53,342 nt of DNA from JACQXM01 sp964569425. GTDB lineage: Bacteria > Planctomycetota > Phycisphaerae > UBA1845. Below the pieces are notes generated by a model. It was given only the letters and a program-made list of their open reading frames with translations. It had not been told where the DNA came from and ran no database searches. The stretch is from positions 1-53,342 of the forward strand of contig CAZMVD010000017.1 of the NCBI GenBank assembly GCA_964569425.1. Reading direction: 5' to 3'. Position 1 is the first letter of the stretch; each line of letters opens with the position of its first letter. Positions 46,047 through 53,342 of the stretch are shown in pieces. A program made the position numbers and the translations under genes.

Positions 46047-46293
46047 GCTGGAAACGGCGGCGGCACCCGCGTTCTTGCGGTGAAAATTGGGGATTCGCAA
46101 GGTGATGGCGGGGTTGGCCACATATCGCGTTGGAATCCGCGAGATGCTAGAATTGGGATACATAGCGGAGGGGCCCAAGATATCTTTCGGTCGGCGGAGG
46201 GCCGGAGCCGGTCCCTGTGATTGAGTTTTCCGTGGACTGTCCTTCCGCCGGAAGCGCCGACGGGCAGCGCAAGACGCCCATGGGGATCAAGCC

Positions 46294-49200
46294 ATGAGAA
46301 TCGGGCTTTCGGCGCGGCGCTGGGGCGCCGGCCTGTTGTGCCTGGGTGCGCTGGTTTGCTGGTCGGGGCCGGGTCCGGCGGCTTGGGGGGCCGAGGGTGC
46401 ACCAACCATCCGACAAGTACAGCGGTCATCCCTTACGGGTCACACGACGTTTGCCACGATCGATCCGGCCGCGAACGTATCGAGTGTTGCGGCGGTTGAT
46501 GATCGGTTGGTCGAACCTTCCGCTTTCCTAAAGGCCTACGCACATCACTTCGGGGTGGCCGATCCGGCGGGACAACTGATCGAGTCGGGCGCGCGGCGTG
46601 ATGCGCTGGGGTTCACGCACACCACGTATCGCCAACAACATCGTGGGATCCCGGTTTTTTCGGGGGTGCTCAAGGTTCATCAGGATGCGAGCGGGCAGGT
46701 GTACGCGGCGAATGGTCACGCTTATCGCCTACCGCACGACCTTGATGTTACGGCGGTGGTTTCGGCGCAGCGGGCATCGTCCATCGCGGCGAAGGCGCTG
46801 GGGGTGGGCCATCCCCAGAACGAGCGAAGCGAGCTGGTGATCGTTGATCCGGGCTGGTACGGGGAGCCGCCGATCGGCGCGCGGCTGGCGTACTACCTGA
46901 TTCTGTCCGATCCGGCGGTGCCGCTGCGCGAGGCGTTTTTTGTGGATGCCCGGACCGGCGCCCTATTGGACCGCTGGTCGATGCTGCACACCGCACGGGT
47001 GCGCGAAGTTTACGACGCGATGCAGTCGCAATTGCTGCCGGGCGTGCTGGTGCGGGGTGAGGGCGATCCGCCGTCGGGCGACGTGGAGGCGGACGCGGCC
47101 TACGATTACGCGGGGGATACCTACGACTTTTATTTCCGCGCGTTCGGCCGCGACAGCGTGGATGACGCGGGAAAAACGATTCGGCTTTCGATCAATTCGA
47201 CCCGGGGGCTGTGTCCCAACGCGTTCTGGTCGGGCGGGCAGGCGGTGTTCTGCACGGGTGCGGTGAGCGACGACGTGACGGCGCACGAGATCACGCACGG
47301 CGTCATCGAGCGGACCGCAGACTTGATTTACAAGAACCAGCCGGGGCAATTGAACGAAGGATACGCGGACATTTTCGGGGAGCTGGTGGACCTGTTCAAC
47401 GGCGACGTGGCGGCGGCCGGTCCGCCAGCGACGGCGGTAACCTGGCCGGTGCATGAGACCGGTCCGGGGCTCGATCTGCCCAATAAGCCGCGCAGCACTT
47501 GCAGCACGTTTCCGGGTTACGTGGACGGGGTGCGTTGGCTGATCGGGGAGGACGCGGTGGTGTTCGGCGGGGCGATACGCGACATGTGGAATCCGCCCTG
47601 TTTCGGGCATCCGGATCGGGCGAACAGTCCGTTGCAGACGTGCAGCGGCTTCGACAATGGCGGGGTGCACAGTGGGAGCGGGATACCCAATCACGCGTTT
47701 GCCATACTTACGGATGGGAAGGTGTTCAACGGTCACGCGGTGCAGGGGATCGGGGCGATCAAGGCGGCGGCGGTGTGGTACCGGGCGCTGACGACCTATC
47801 TCACGCCGGCTTCCAATTTCGCGGATGCCTACGTGGCGCTGAATCAGGCGGCGCAGGACCTGATCGGCAGTGTGCCGAATGATCCGCGGACGGGGCTACC
47901 CTCGGGCAGTGTGTTTACCGCGGCGGACGCGGTGGAGGTCAACAAGTCGCTGCTGGCGGTGGAGATGAACACCGCGGGGGCATGCGGCTCGAACACGCCG
48001 GGTCCGGCGAACGACGTGTGCGCCCGGGCCGTGTGCCTGTTCGACGGGCAGGAGTACGTGGGATCGACCGCGGGAGCAACGGGGACGGATGTTTCCTCCT
48101 GCGCGTTCGATGATGCGTTCGACGTGTGGTTTACGTACACACCGACGATTTCGGAGCCGGTGACGTTCAGTCTGTGCGGCAGTGCACTGGATACGACGGT
48201 GGCGGTTTTTGACGGGTGTGACGGGGCGGAGCTGGTTTGCGGCGACGATGAGTGCGGGGGTGGGGCGTTGCTGGCGAGCGAGGTGACGCTGCAAGGTGAA
48301 GCGGGCGTGGTTTACTACGTTCGCGTGGCGGGGTTCGATCGCCAGGCGGGTGCCTTTGTGCTGCGTGTGATCGGAGGGGCCGGGGCGTGTATCGGGTGCA
48401 ATCCACCGGCTGCACCTGACCAGCCGCAGCCTGCGGATGGACAGTTGGATGTGGAGGTGACCGCGGGGTTGACGTGGCATGCGGCGCAGGGCGACATCGT
48501 ATTAATGGGCGAGGCGAGTCCATCGGCCACGTGTTCGCCGACTTTCCGGGTCATGGCGGATACGGTGAATCCGCCCGAGAACGTGGTGTGCGACGGCGTG
48601 ACGGTGGCGCAATGTGGTTTGGGCGGTGTACCCTGCGGTCGAACTCTATATTGGCGCGTCGAGGCGGACTATTGCTGTGTGACGGTGCGCAGCCCGGTTT
48701 GGACGTTCACCACCGTGGGGTGCCCGTGCGTTGGCGATGGCGATTGTGACGATTCGGATCACTGCACGCTGGATCGATGCGAGAATCTGATATGCGTGCA
48801 TGAGGCGGTTTCCTGCGGTCCGGGACAGGTTTGCGATGGGCAGGATGGTCAGTGCCGGGATGAGATTCCGGAATGCGCGGGGCAGCTCCTGGCGAATTCG
48901 GGATTCGAGGAAGGGGGCGATTCCTGGCTGAAGTCGCATAACGGCGGCCGGGCGGTGGTCAGTGGAATCGCGCGCACCGGCCTGCGTTCTCAGCAGATGG
49001 CAGGGCATCCGCAGTTGACGCGAGAAGTTGTTCAGTCGGTTGGGGTGACCGGCGGGGCGCGCTACGCGGCGGCCGGGTGGATTCGGGTGGATGGCATCGG
49101 CGGAACCGGAGCGCAGGTGGAGCTGCGCTGGCTTGATGGTCAACAGGGGGTGTTGCGGGTCGACGTCGTGGGCGGATTGACGGGGACGCAGGAATGGTCG

Positions 49201-52200
49201 CGGGTGGCCGGGCTGGTGGATGCTCCGGCGGCAGCGACGGCCGTGGAATTCGCCTTGTTCATGGATGTGGAAGCGGACGGCGCGGGCACCGCATGGTTCG
49301 ATGATTTGTCGTTGTGTTTGTGGCCGCAATGTTGCGACGCGCCGCTGGCGGGCTGCGTGGCGTGTGGGTGTCCGCCGACCGGTGCGCCGCGGCTGTACGT
49401 GGGTGCGCCGGGCGGTGGGTCGGTGGGGCTCATCGACGGGCAAAGCGGCGCGCTGTCGTCCGTGGTGCTGGGCGACCCGGAGAGTGGGCCGGTGGCGGTC
49501 GACGGAATGGCGGTGTCGTCGGCGTCGGGGCGATTGTTCCTGGGGGACGGGGCTGCCAAGGCCGTCCACGTGTACGAACAAGTGCCAGATTCCTGTCAGT
49601 ACAGCTTCGACGAGTCGTTTGCGGTGGGCGGGGCGCCGTCGAGTCTGGCCTTCGGTCCGGACGGGTTCCTGTATGTGGCGAATTACGTCGGCAATCAGGT
49701 GACCCGGTTGGACGAAGCCACGGGTCAGGTGGATGCGGGGTTCCAATTCAACGGTTGCGGTCTGGCCGGTCCGACGGGGCTGTTGTTTCTCGCGGATGGG
49801 CGCCTGCTGATCGCCAATAAGGGACGCAAGAACATTCTGTTTGTGGAGCCGACGACGGGCACGTGCGGTGTGTTTGCGAGCGGCTGCGGGCTGAACTCTC
49901 CGCGGGGGATGGTGCAGGCCAACAACGGCGACATTCTGGTGGTGAATCAGCATTCGGACAGCGTGGTTCGGTTTGATCGATGCGGGGAGTGTCTGGGTAC
50001 GTTGGTCTCTCCGGGGGCGTGCGGGCTGCTGGTTCCATCGGATATCGTGTTGGCGCCCTCCGGAATGGCGCTGGTCGCGGGGATGGGCAACGATGCGGTG
50101 CTGGCGTTCGACGCGCTGACGGGAGCCCCGTGGGATCTGGATGCCGCAGCGCCGGGCGTGCAGTGTGTGTTCGGCAGCGGGATCAGCGGACCGGCATTCC
50201 TGGTGTTCACACCCGCGGAGCGCGACTGCAACGGCAATGGGGTGCCAGATGCGCAGGATCTTGCTTCGGGCACCAGTGAGGATTGCGACGGTTCGGGGAT
50301 TCCGGATGAGTGCGAACCTGCGGTGCGCATTGTCGCGGCGGATCCGGTGTCGGGGGCGATCGACGCGCGGCAACCGACGGCGCTGGATGGGAGCGGGGCG
50401 GCGGGCTGGCGGTCGGTGAGGCTGACGTTCAATTGCTATGCGGCGTGCGTGGACCGGAGCGAGTTTTCGGTTCATGCCATGCTGGGCACGCCACCGGGGA
50501 TTGATGATGTCATCGTGAACGGCACGGAGGTGACGGTGCAGTTTGACGGCATGATCCCGTTGGGCGACTGGACGATCTTGGTGCATCGGCCGAGCGGATC
50601 GACAACCTGCCTGGGATATCTGCCGGGAGACGTTTCCGGAAGCCGTGCGAGCAACGCGCTGGACATCATCGCGCTGGTGGACCATCTCAACGGCATTCGC
50701 CCGCGACCGATGTACGCGACGGACATCAACCGCAGTAACCTGGCGAGTGCGCAGGACATTCTGCGGCTGATCGACCTGCTGAACGGCGCGGGGGCGTTTG
50801 ATAGCTGGTTCGGTCGTACCCTGCCGGCGGTTCCGTGTCGCAGCTGTGCGGTGGATACCGACTGCAACGACGGGCGCTACTGCAACGGAATCGAGACCTG
50901 CGTGGGGGGCAGCTGTGTTCCGGGTTTCGCCGTGGAGTGCGACGATTCCATCGACTGCACGGAAGACCGTTGCGACGAGGCCGCGGATGGCTGTGTGCAT
51001 TTGCCGATCGACGGTCTGTGCGACGACGGGACGGTGTGCAACGGCACGGAAACCTGCGACCCGGCGGTCGGCTGCGTGCCGGGCACGGCGGTGGAGTGCG
51101 ACGACGGCGTGGCCTGCACGATTGACCATTGTGATGACGTTGCGGGCGGCTGTGTCCATTCGCCCGATGCCTCGCTGTGCGATGACGGGTTGTTCTGCAA
51201 CGGTGCGGAGGTGTGCGACGCAGGTGTGGGGTGTGTTCCGGGGGCGCCGCCCTGCGACGACGGCGTCGACTGTACGGTCGATGGGTGCGACGAAGTGCTG
51301 GGGGAATGTGTCCATGTTCCCGACGTGCTTAATTGCGACGACGGAATTTACTGCAATGGGGTAGAAGAGTGCGATGCGGGACTGGGGTGCGTGCCGGGCG
51401 CGGCAGTGGATTGTGACGACGGCGTGGCCTGCACGGTGGACACGTGCGACGAGGCCGGGCGGGCGTGTGTGTACGCGCCGGACGATGGGGCCTGCGATGA
51501 CGGACTGATCTGCAACGGCATTGAATCGTGCGACGGGCAGCTCGGCTGTGTTCCGGGGACGTCGATCGAGTGCGACGACGGCATCGCCTGCACGGTTGAT
51601 TTCTGCGATGAGGCGGCGGGAGGATGTGTTTACGCGCCGGACGACGGGCTGTGCGATGACGGCGTGTTCTGCAACGGGGCCGAAACATGCGACCCGGTGC
51701 TGGGTTGTCTACCGGGAGTTCCTGTTGTTTGTGACGACGGTCTCGACTGCACGGTCGATACGTGCGATGAGAGCGCGGCGGCGTGCGTCTATACACCGGA
51801 AGACGCGCGGTGTTCCGACGGGCTGTACTGCAACGGGTTGGAGCGCTGTGACGAAGCGGTGGGGTGTCTTCCGGGGCCCTATCCCTGTGACGACGGCGTG
51901 GCGTGTACGCTGGACGCCTGCAACGAGGTAGATGACGTCTGCGAGATCTTGCCACACGACGCACATTGCAGCGACGGTAACTTCTGTAATGGTCTCGAAT
52001 TCTGCGATTTGACAATGGGGTGCATGCCGGGTGTCCCCGTCGACTGCGACGACGGCATCGCGTGCACGGTGGATTTGTGCGATGAGGCGTCCGGCGCGTG
52101 CATGCATGTTCCGGACGACGCGCTGTGCGACAATGGGGTGTTCTGCGACGGAGTGGAAACGTGCGATCCTATGCTGGGGTGTGTGGCGGGAGTGGTGGTC

Positions 52201-53342
52201 GATTGCGACGACGGCGTTTCGTGCACCGTTGATACGTGCGATGAGGCTTCGCAGTCGTGCCTGCACGTGCGCGACGATGCCGCTTGTGATAACGGGGTGT
52301 TCTGTGACGGGGTGGAGACGTGTGACTTGCTGGCGGGGTGCGTAGCGGGTGCGGCGATGGACTGCGACGACGGCGTTTCGTGCACGGTGGATACGTGCGA
52401 TGAGGCGGCCGGCGCGTGCATGCATGTTCCGGACGACGCGCTGTGCGACAATGGGGTGTTCTGCGACGGAGTGGAAACGTGCGATCCTATGCTGGGGTGT
52501 GTGGCGGGAGTGGTGGTCGATTGCGACGACGGCGTTTCGTGCACCGTTGATACGTGCGATGAGGCTTCGCAGTCGTGCCTGCACGTGCGCGACGATGCCG
52601 CTTGTGATAACGGGGTGTTCTGTGACGGGGTGGAGACGTGTGACTTGCTGGCGGGGTGCGTAGCGGGTGCGGCGATGGACTGCGACGACGGCGTTTCGTG
52701 CACCGTGGATACGTGCGATGAGGCTTCGCAGACTTGCCTGCACACGCCGGACGATAAGTTGTGCGACAATGGCCTGTACTGTGACGGCGCGGAGAGCTGT
52801 GATCCGGTGGGTGGGTGTACATCGGGTCCTCCTGTCGTGTGCGACGACGGCGTTTCGTGCACCGTGGATTCGTGCGATGAGGCTCCGCAGTCGTGCCTGC
52901 ACGTGCGCGACGATGCCGCGTGTGACAACGGGGTGTTCTGCGACGGGGTAGAGACGTGTGACTTGCTGGCGGGCTGCGTGGCGGGTGTGGCGGTCGATTG
53001 CGACGACGGCGTTGCCTGTACGTTGGACACGTGCGATGAAGCTTCGCAGTCGTGCATTCATGTTCCTGACGACGCGTTATGCGACAACGGGGTGTTCTGT
53101 GACGGGGTGGAGACTTGCGATCCTATGCTGGGGTGTCTGGCGGGAGCGGCGGTCGATTGCGACGACGGCGTACCGTGCACGGTGGATGTCTGCGATGAAG
53201 CTTCGCAGTCGTGCATTCATGTTCCCGACGACGCGGTCTGTGACGACGGGCAATTCTGCAACGGGGTGGAAACCTGCGACGCCCTGCTGGGCTGCCAGGC
53301 GGGTCAGCATCCCTGCCCCAGTGGGGTGTGCGTCGAGGCCGC
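46294..53342 (+). CDS. Giant secreted M4 (thermolysin-type) metalloprotease with internal dockerin and Cys-rich repeat tail (runs off window)
   Basis: Open for more than 2349 codons with no stop to the window end. In order: a signal peptide (to about 33, 'AAWGA'), an FTP-type propeptide ('QHRGIPVFSGVLKVHQD'), then the M4 catalytic domain. Zinc ligands are His331 and His335 in HEITH, and Glu355 in 'NEGYADIFG' 20 residues on, exactly as in thermolysin. The catalytic His459 is in 'DNGGVHSGSG'. After it come a PPC-like beta domain (about 565-695), a jelly-roll-like domain (about 866-1010), a beta-propeller-like region (1030-1310), a TSP3-like pair and the IDARQP module. The dockerin is at about 1441-1514, followed by at least 15 repeats of about 53 residues. 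ATG 46294 follows GGGGATCAAGCC. Confidence 0.9.
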   Translation, partial: MRIGLSARRWGAGLLCLGALVCWSGPGPAAWGAEGAPTIRQVQRSSLTGHTTFATIDPAANVSSVAAVDDRLVEPSAFLKAYAHHFGVADPAGQLIESGARRDALGFTHTTYRQQHRGIPVFSGVLKVHQDASGQVYAANGHAYRLPHDLDVTAVVSAQRASSIAAKALGVGHPQNERSELVIVDPGWYGEPPIGARLAYYLILSDPAVPLREAFFVDARTGALLDRWSMLHTARVREVYDAMQSQLLPGVLVRGEGDPPSGDVEADAAYDYAGDTYDFYFRAFGRDSVDDAGKTIRLSINSTRGLCPNAFWSGGQAVFCTGAVSDDVTAHEITHGVIERTADLIYKNQPGQLNEGYADIFGELVDLFNGDVAAAGPPATAVTWPVHETGPGLDLPNKPRSTCSTFPGYVDGVRWLIGEDAVVFGGAIRDMWNPPCFGHPDRANSPLQTCSGFDNGGVHSGSGIPNHAFAILTDGKVFNGHAVQGIGAIKAAAVWYRALTTYLTPASNFADAYVALNQAAQDLIGSVPNDPRTGLPSGSVFTAADAVEVNKSLLAVEMNTAGACGSNTPGPANDVCARAVCLFDGQEYVGSTAGATGTDVSSCAFDDAFDVWFTYTPTISEPVTFSLCGSALDTTVAVFDGCDGAELVCGDDECGGGALLASEVTLQGEAGVVYYVRVAGFDRQAGAFVLRVIGGAGACIGCNPPAAPDQPQPADGQLDVEVTAGLTWHAAQGDIVLMGEASPSATCSPTFRVMADTVNPPENVVCDGVTVAQCGLGGVPCGRTLYWRVEADYCCVTVRSPVWTFTTVGCPCVGDGDCDDSDHCTLDRCENLICVHEAVSCGPGQVCDGQDGQCRDEIPECAGQLLANSGFEEGGDSWLKSHNGGRAVVSGIARTGLRSQQMAGHPQLTREVVQSVGVTGGARYAAAGWIRVDGIGGTGAQVELRWLDGQQGVLRVDVVGGLTGTQEWSRVAGLVDAPAAATAVEFALFMDVEADGAGTAWFDDLSLCLWPQCCDAPLAGCVACGCPPTGAPRLYVGAPGGGSVGLIDGQSGALSSVVLGDPESGPVAVDGMAVSSASGRLFLGDGAAKAVHVYEQVPDSCQYSFDESFAVGGAPSSLAFGPDGFLYVANYVGNQVTRLDEATGQVDAGFQFNGCGLAGPTGLLFLADGRLLIANKGRKNILFVEPTTGTCGVFASGCGLNSPRGMVQANNGDILVVNQHSDSVVRFDRCGECLGTLVSPGACGLLVPSDIVLAPSGMALVAGMGNDAVLAFDALTGAPWDLDAAAPGVQCVFGSGISGPAFLVFTPAERDCNGNGVPDAQDLASGTSEDCDGSGIPDECEPAVRIVAADPVSGAIDARQPTALDGSGAAGWRSVRLTFNCYAACVDRSEFSVHAMLGTPPGIDDVIVNGTEVTVQFDGMIPLGDWTILVHRPSGSTTCLGYLPGDVSGSRASNALDIIALVDHLNGIRPRPMYATDINRSNLASAQDILRLIDLLNGAGAFDSWFGRTLPAVPCRSCAVDTDCNDGRYCNGIETCVGGSCVPGFAVECDDSIDCTEDRCDEAADGCVHLPIDGLCDDGTVCNGTETCDPAVGCVPGTAVECDDGVACTIDHCDDVAGGCVHSPDASLCDDGLFCNGAEVCDAGVGCVPGAPPCDDGVDCTVDGCDEVLGECVHVPDVLNCDDGIYCNGVEECDAGLGCVPGAAVDCDDGVACTVDTCDEAGRACVYAPDDGACDDGLICNGIESCDGQLGCVPGTSIECDDGIACTVDFCDEAAGGCVYAPDDGLCDDGVFCNGAETCDPVLGCLPGVPVVCDDGLDCTVDTCDESAAACVYTPEDARCSDGLYCNGLERCDEAVGCLPGPYPCDDGVACTLDACNEVDDVCEILPHDAHCSDGNFCNGLEFCDLTMGCMPGVPVDCDDGIACTVDLCDEASGACMHVPDDALCDNGVFCDGVETCDPMLGCVAGVVVDCDDGVSCTVDTCDEASQSCLHVRDDAACDNGVFCDGVETCDLLAGCVAGAAMDCDDGVSCTVDTCDEAAGACMHVPDDALCDNGVFCDGVETCDPMLGCVAGVVVDCDDGVSCTVDTCDEASQSCLHVRDDAACDNGVFCDGVETCDLLAGCVAGAAMDCDDGVSCTVDTCDEASQTCLHTPDDKLCDNGLYCDGAESCDPVGGCTSGPPVVCDDGVSCTVDSCDEAPQSCLHVRDDAACDNGVFCDGVETCDLLAGCVAGVAVDCDDGVACTLDTCDEASQSCIHVPDDALCDNGVFCDGVETCDPMLGCLAGAAVDCDDGVPCTVDVCDEASQSCIHVPDDAVCDDGQFCNGVETCDALLGCQAGQHPCPSGVCVEA
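50853..53319 (+). repeat. At least 15 tandem Cys-rich 53-residue protein repeats
   Basis: Each unit reads about 'CDDGVxCTVDTCDEA' then 'CxHxPDDxxCDDG' then 'FCNGxETCDxxxGCxxG'. It resembles the Dictyostelium-type CTDC repeat found in bacterial and slime-mould surface proteins. Early units (50.9-52.0 kb) are diverged; units from about 52.08 kb on are nearly identical at DNA level, so the array is growing at its 3' side. Confidence 0.85.
52081..52716 (+). repeat. 318-base recent tandem duplication (two copies)
   Basis: Bases 52081-52398 and 52399-52716 are aligned without gaps and differ at only two positions by hand comparison (52090/52408 and 52386/52704). Each copy is 106 codons, that is two 53-residue units, so the reading frame is kept. 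Confidence 0.9.

Noticed and set aside
48646..51315. 889-codon open frame on the minus strand
   Set aside because: It mirrors the giant protease gene. Its composition (very rich in Arg, His and Pro) is what antisense reading of high-GC codons gives, and no domain is recognisable. The same applies to long antisense frames at 551-1786, 2029-3411, 7380-9047, 20058-21284, 23300-25132 and 39438-41312.
50853..53319. Regular repeats that might suggest a CRISPR array
   Set aside because: The period is about 159 bases, the frame is open throughout and the units encode Cys-rich protein repeats.

Overview
The window is about 53 kb of GC-rich DNA (roughly two thirds G+C) that looks like the chromosome of a planctomycete, most likely of the Phycisphaerae type. 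The evidence is a PEP-CTERM protein, many large secreted proteins ending in dockerin-like calcium modules, Cys-rich 'GACCLP' repeats, 'DCNGNGVPDECDIAGG' repeats, and housekeeping genes in small mixed operons. No rRNA, tRNA, CRISPR array, insertion sequence or phage gene was found. This taxonomic call is an inference from sequence style, not from a marker-gene tree.

Layout. 1-4.9 kb: pyrE (cut by the window edge) and purB on the minus strand, a secreted Ig-like/cyclophilin protein, and prfB, which needs a programmed +1 frameshift at an internal TGA. 4.9-7.1 kb: a DUF1428 protein and a lower-GC three-gene accessory operon (TIGR04255-like plus two small conserved hypotheticals) joined by ATGA overlaps. 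7.5-12.7 kb: aldehyde dehydrogenase, PEP-CTERM protein, RluA-type pseudouridine synthase, a membrane protein and DAHP synthase. 13.2-18.4 kb: two pseudopilin-type genes (prepilin-like and GspK-like). 18.7-22.9 kb: a 1399-residue secreted protein with 25 six-cysteine repeats and a dockerin. 23-27.5 kb: a bifunctional aldolase/dehydrogenase with an LsrF-like aldolase, a cobalamin-binding protein and a small receiver-like protein. 27.6-31.6 kb: a second dockerin protein and a membrane protein with TPRs. 31.6-32.7 kb: a gene-poor stretch of repeats. 32.7-41.7 kb: flavin reductase, a coiled-coil membrane protein with a BRCT-like end, the dnaG-rpoD operon with a good sigma-70 promoter, a YlbF-like protein and RNase R. 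41.7-42.4 kb: a repeat-rich spacer with three parS-like palindromes. 42.4-53.3 kb: a secreted subtilase, an SDR-family protein, and a giant open reading frame (over 2349 codons, running off the window) that starts as an M4 metalloprotease and ends in at least 15 Cys-rich repeats.

Two themes tie the window together. First, three secreted proteins (18.7, 27.6 and 46.3 kb) share one module: an 'IDARQP' beta-type segment followed by 'GYLPGDV' and a dockerin pair. In two of them the dockerin DNA is almost identical although the genes are far apart and inverted. This looks like a lineage-specific extracellular assembly or display set. Second, several spacers carry the same families of short-word and C-rich palindromic repeats in different orders, and one of these has become the coding start of the GspK-like gene. 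The strongest single non-coding signal is the cluster of parS-like sites with an extra symmetric GCGCAA/TTGCGC arm at 41.9-42.1 kb.
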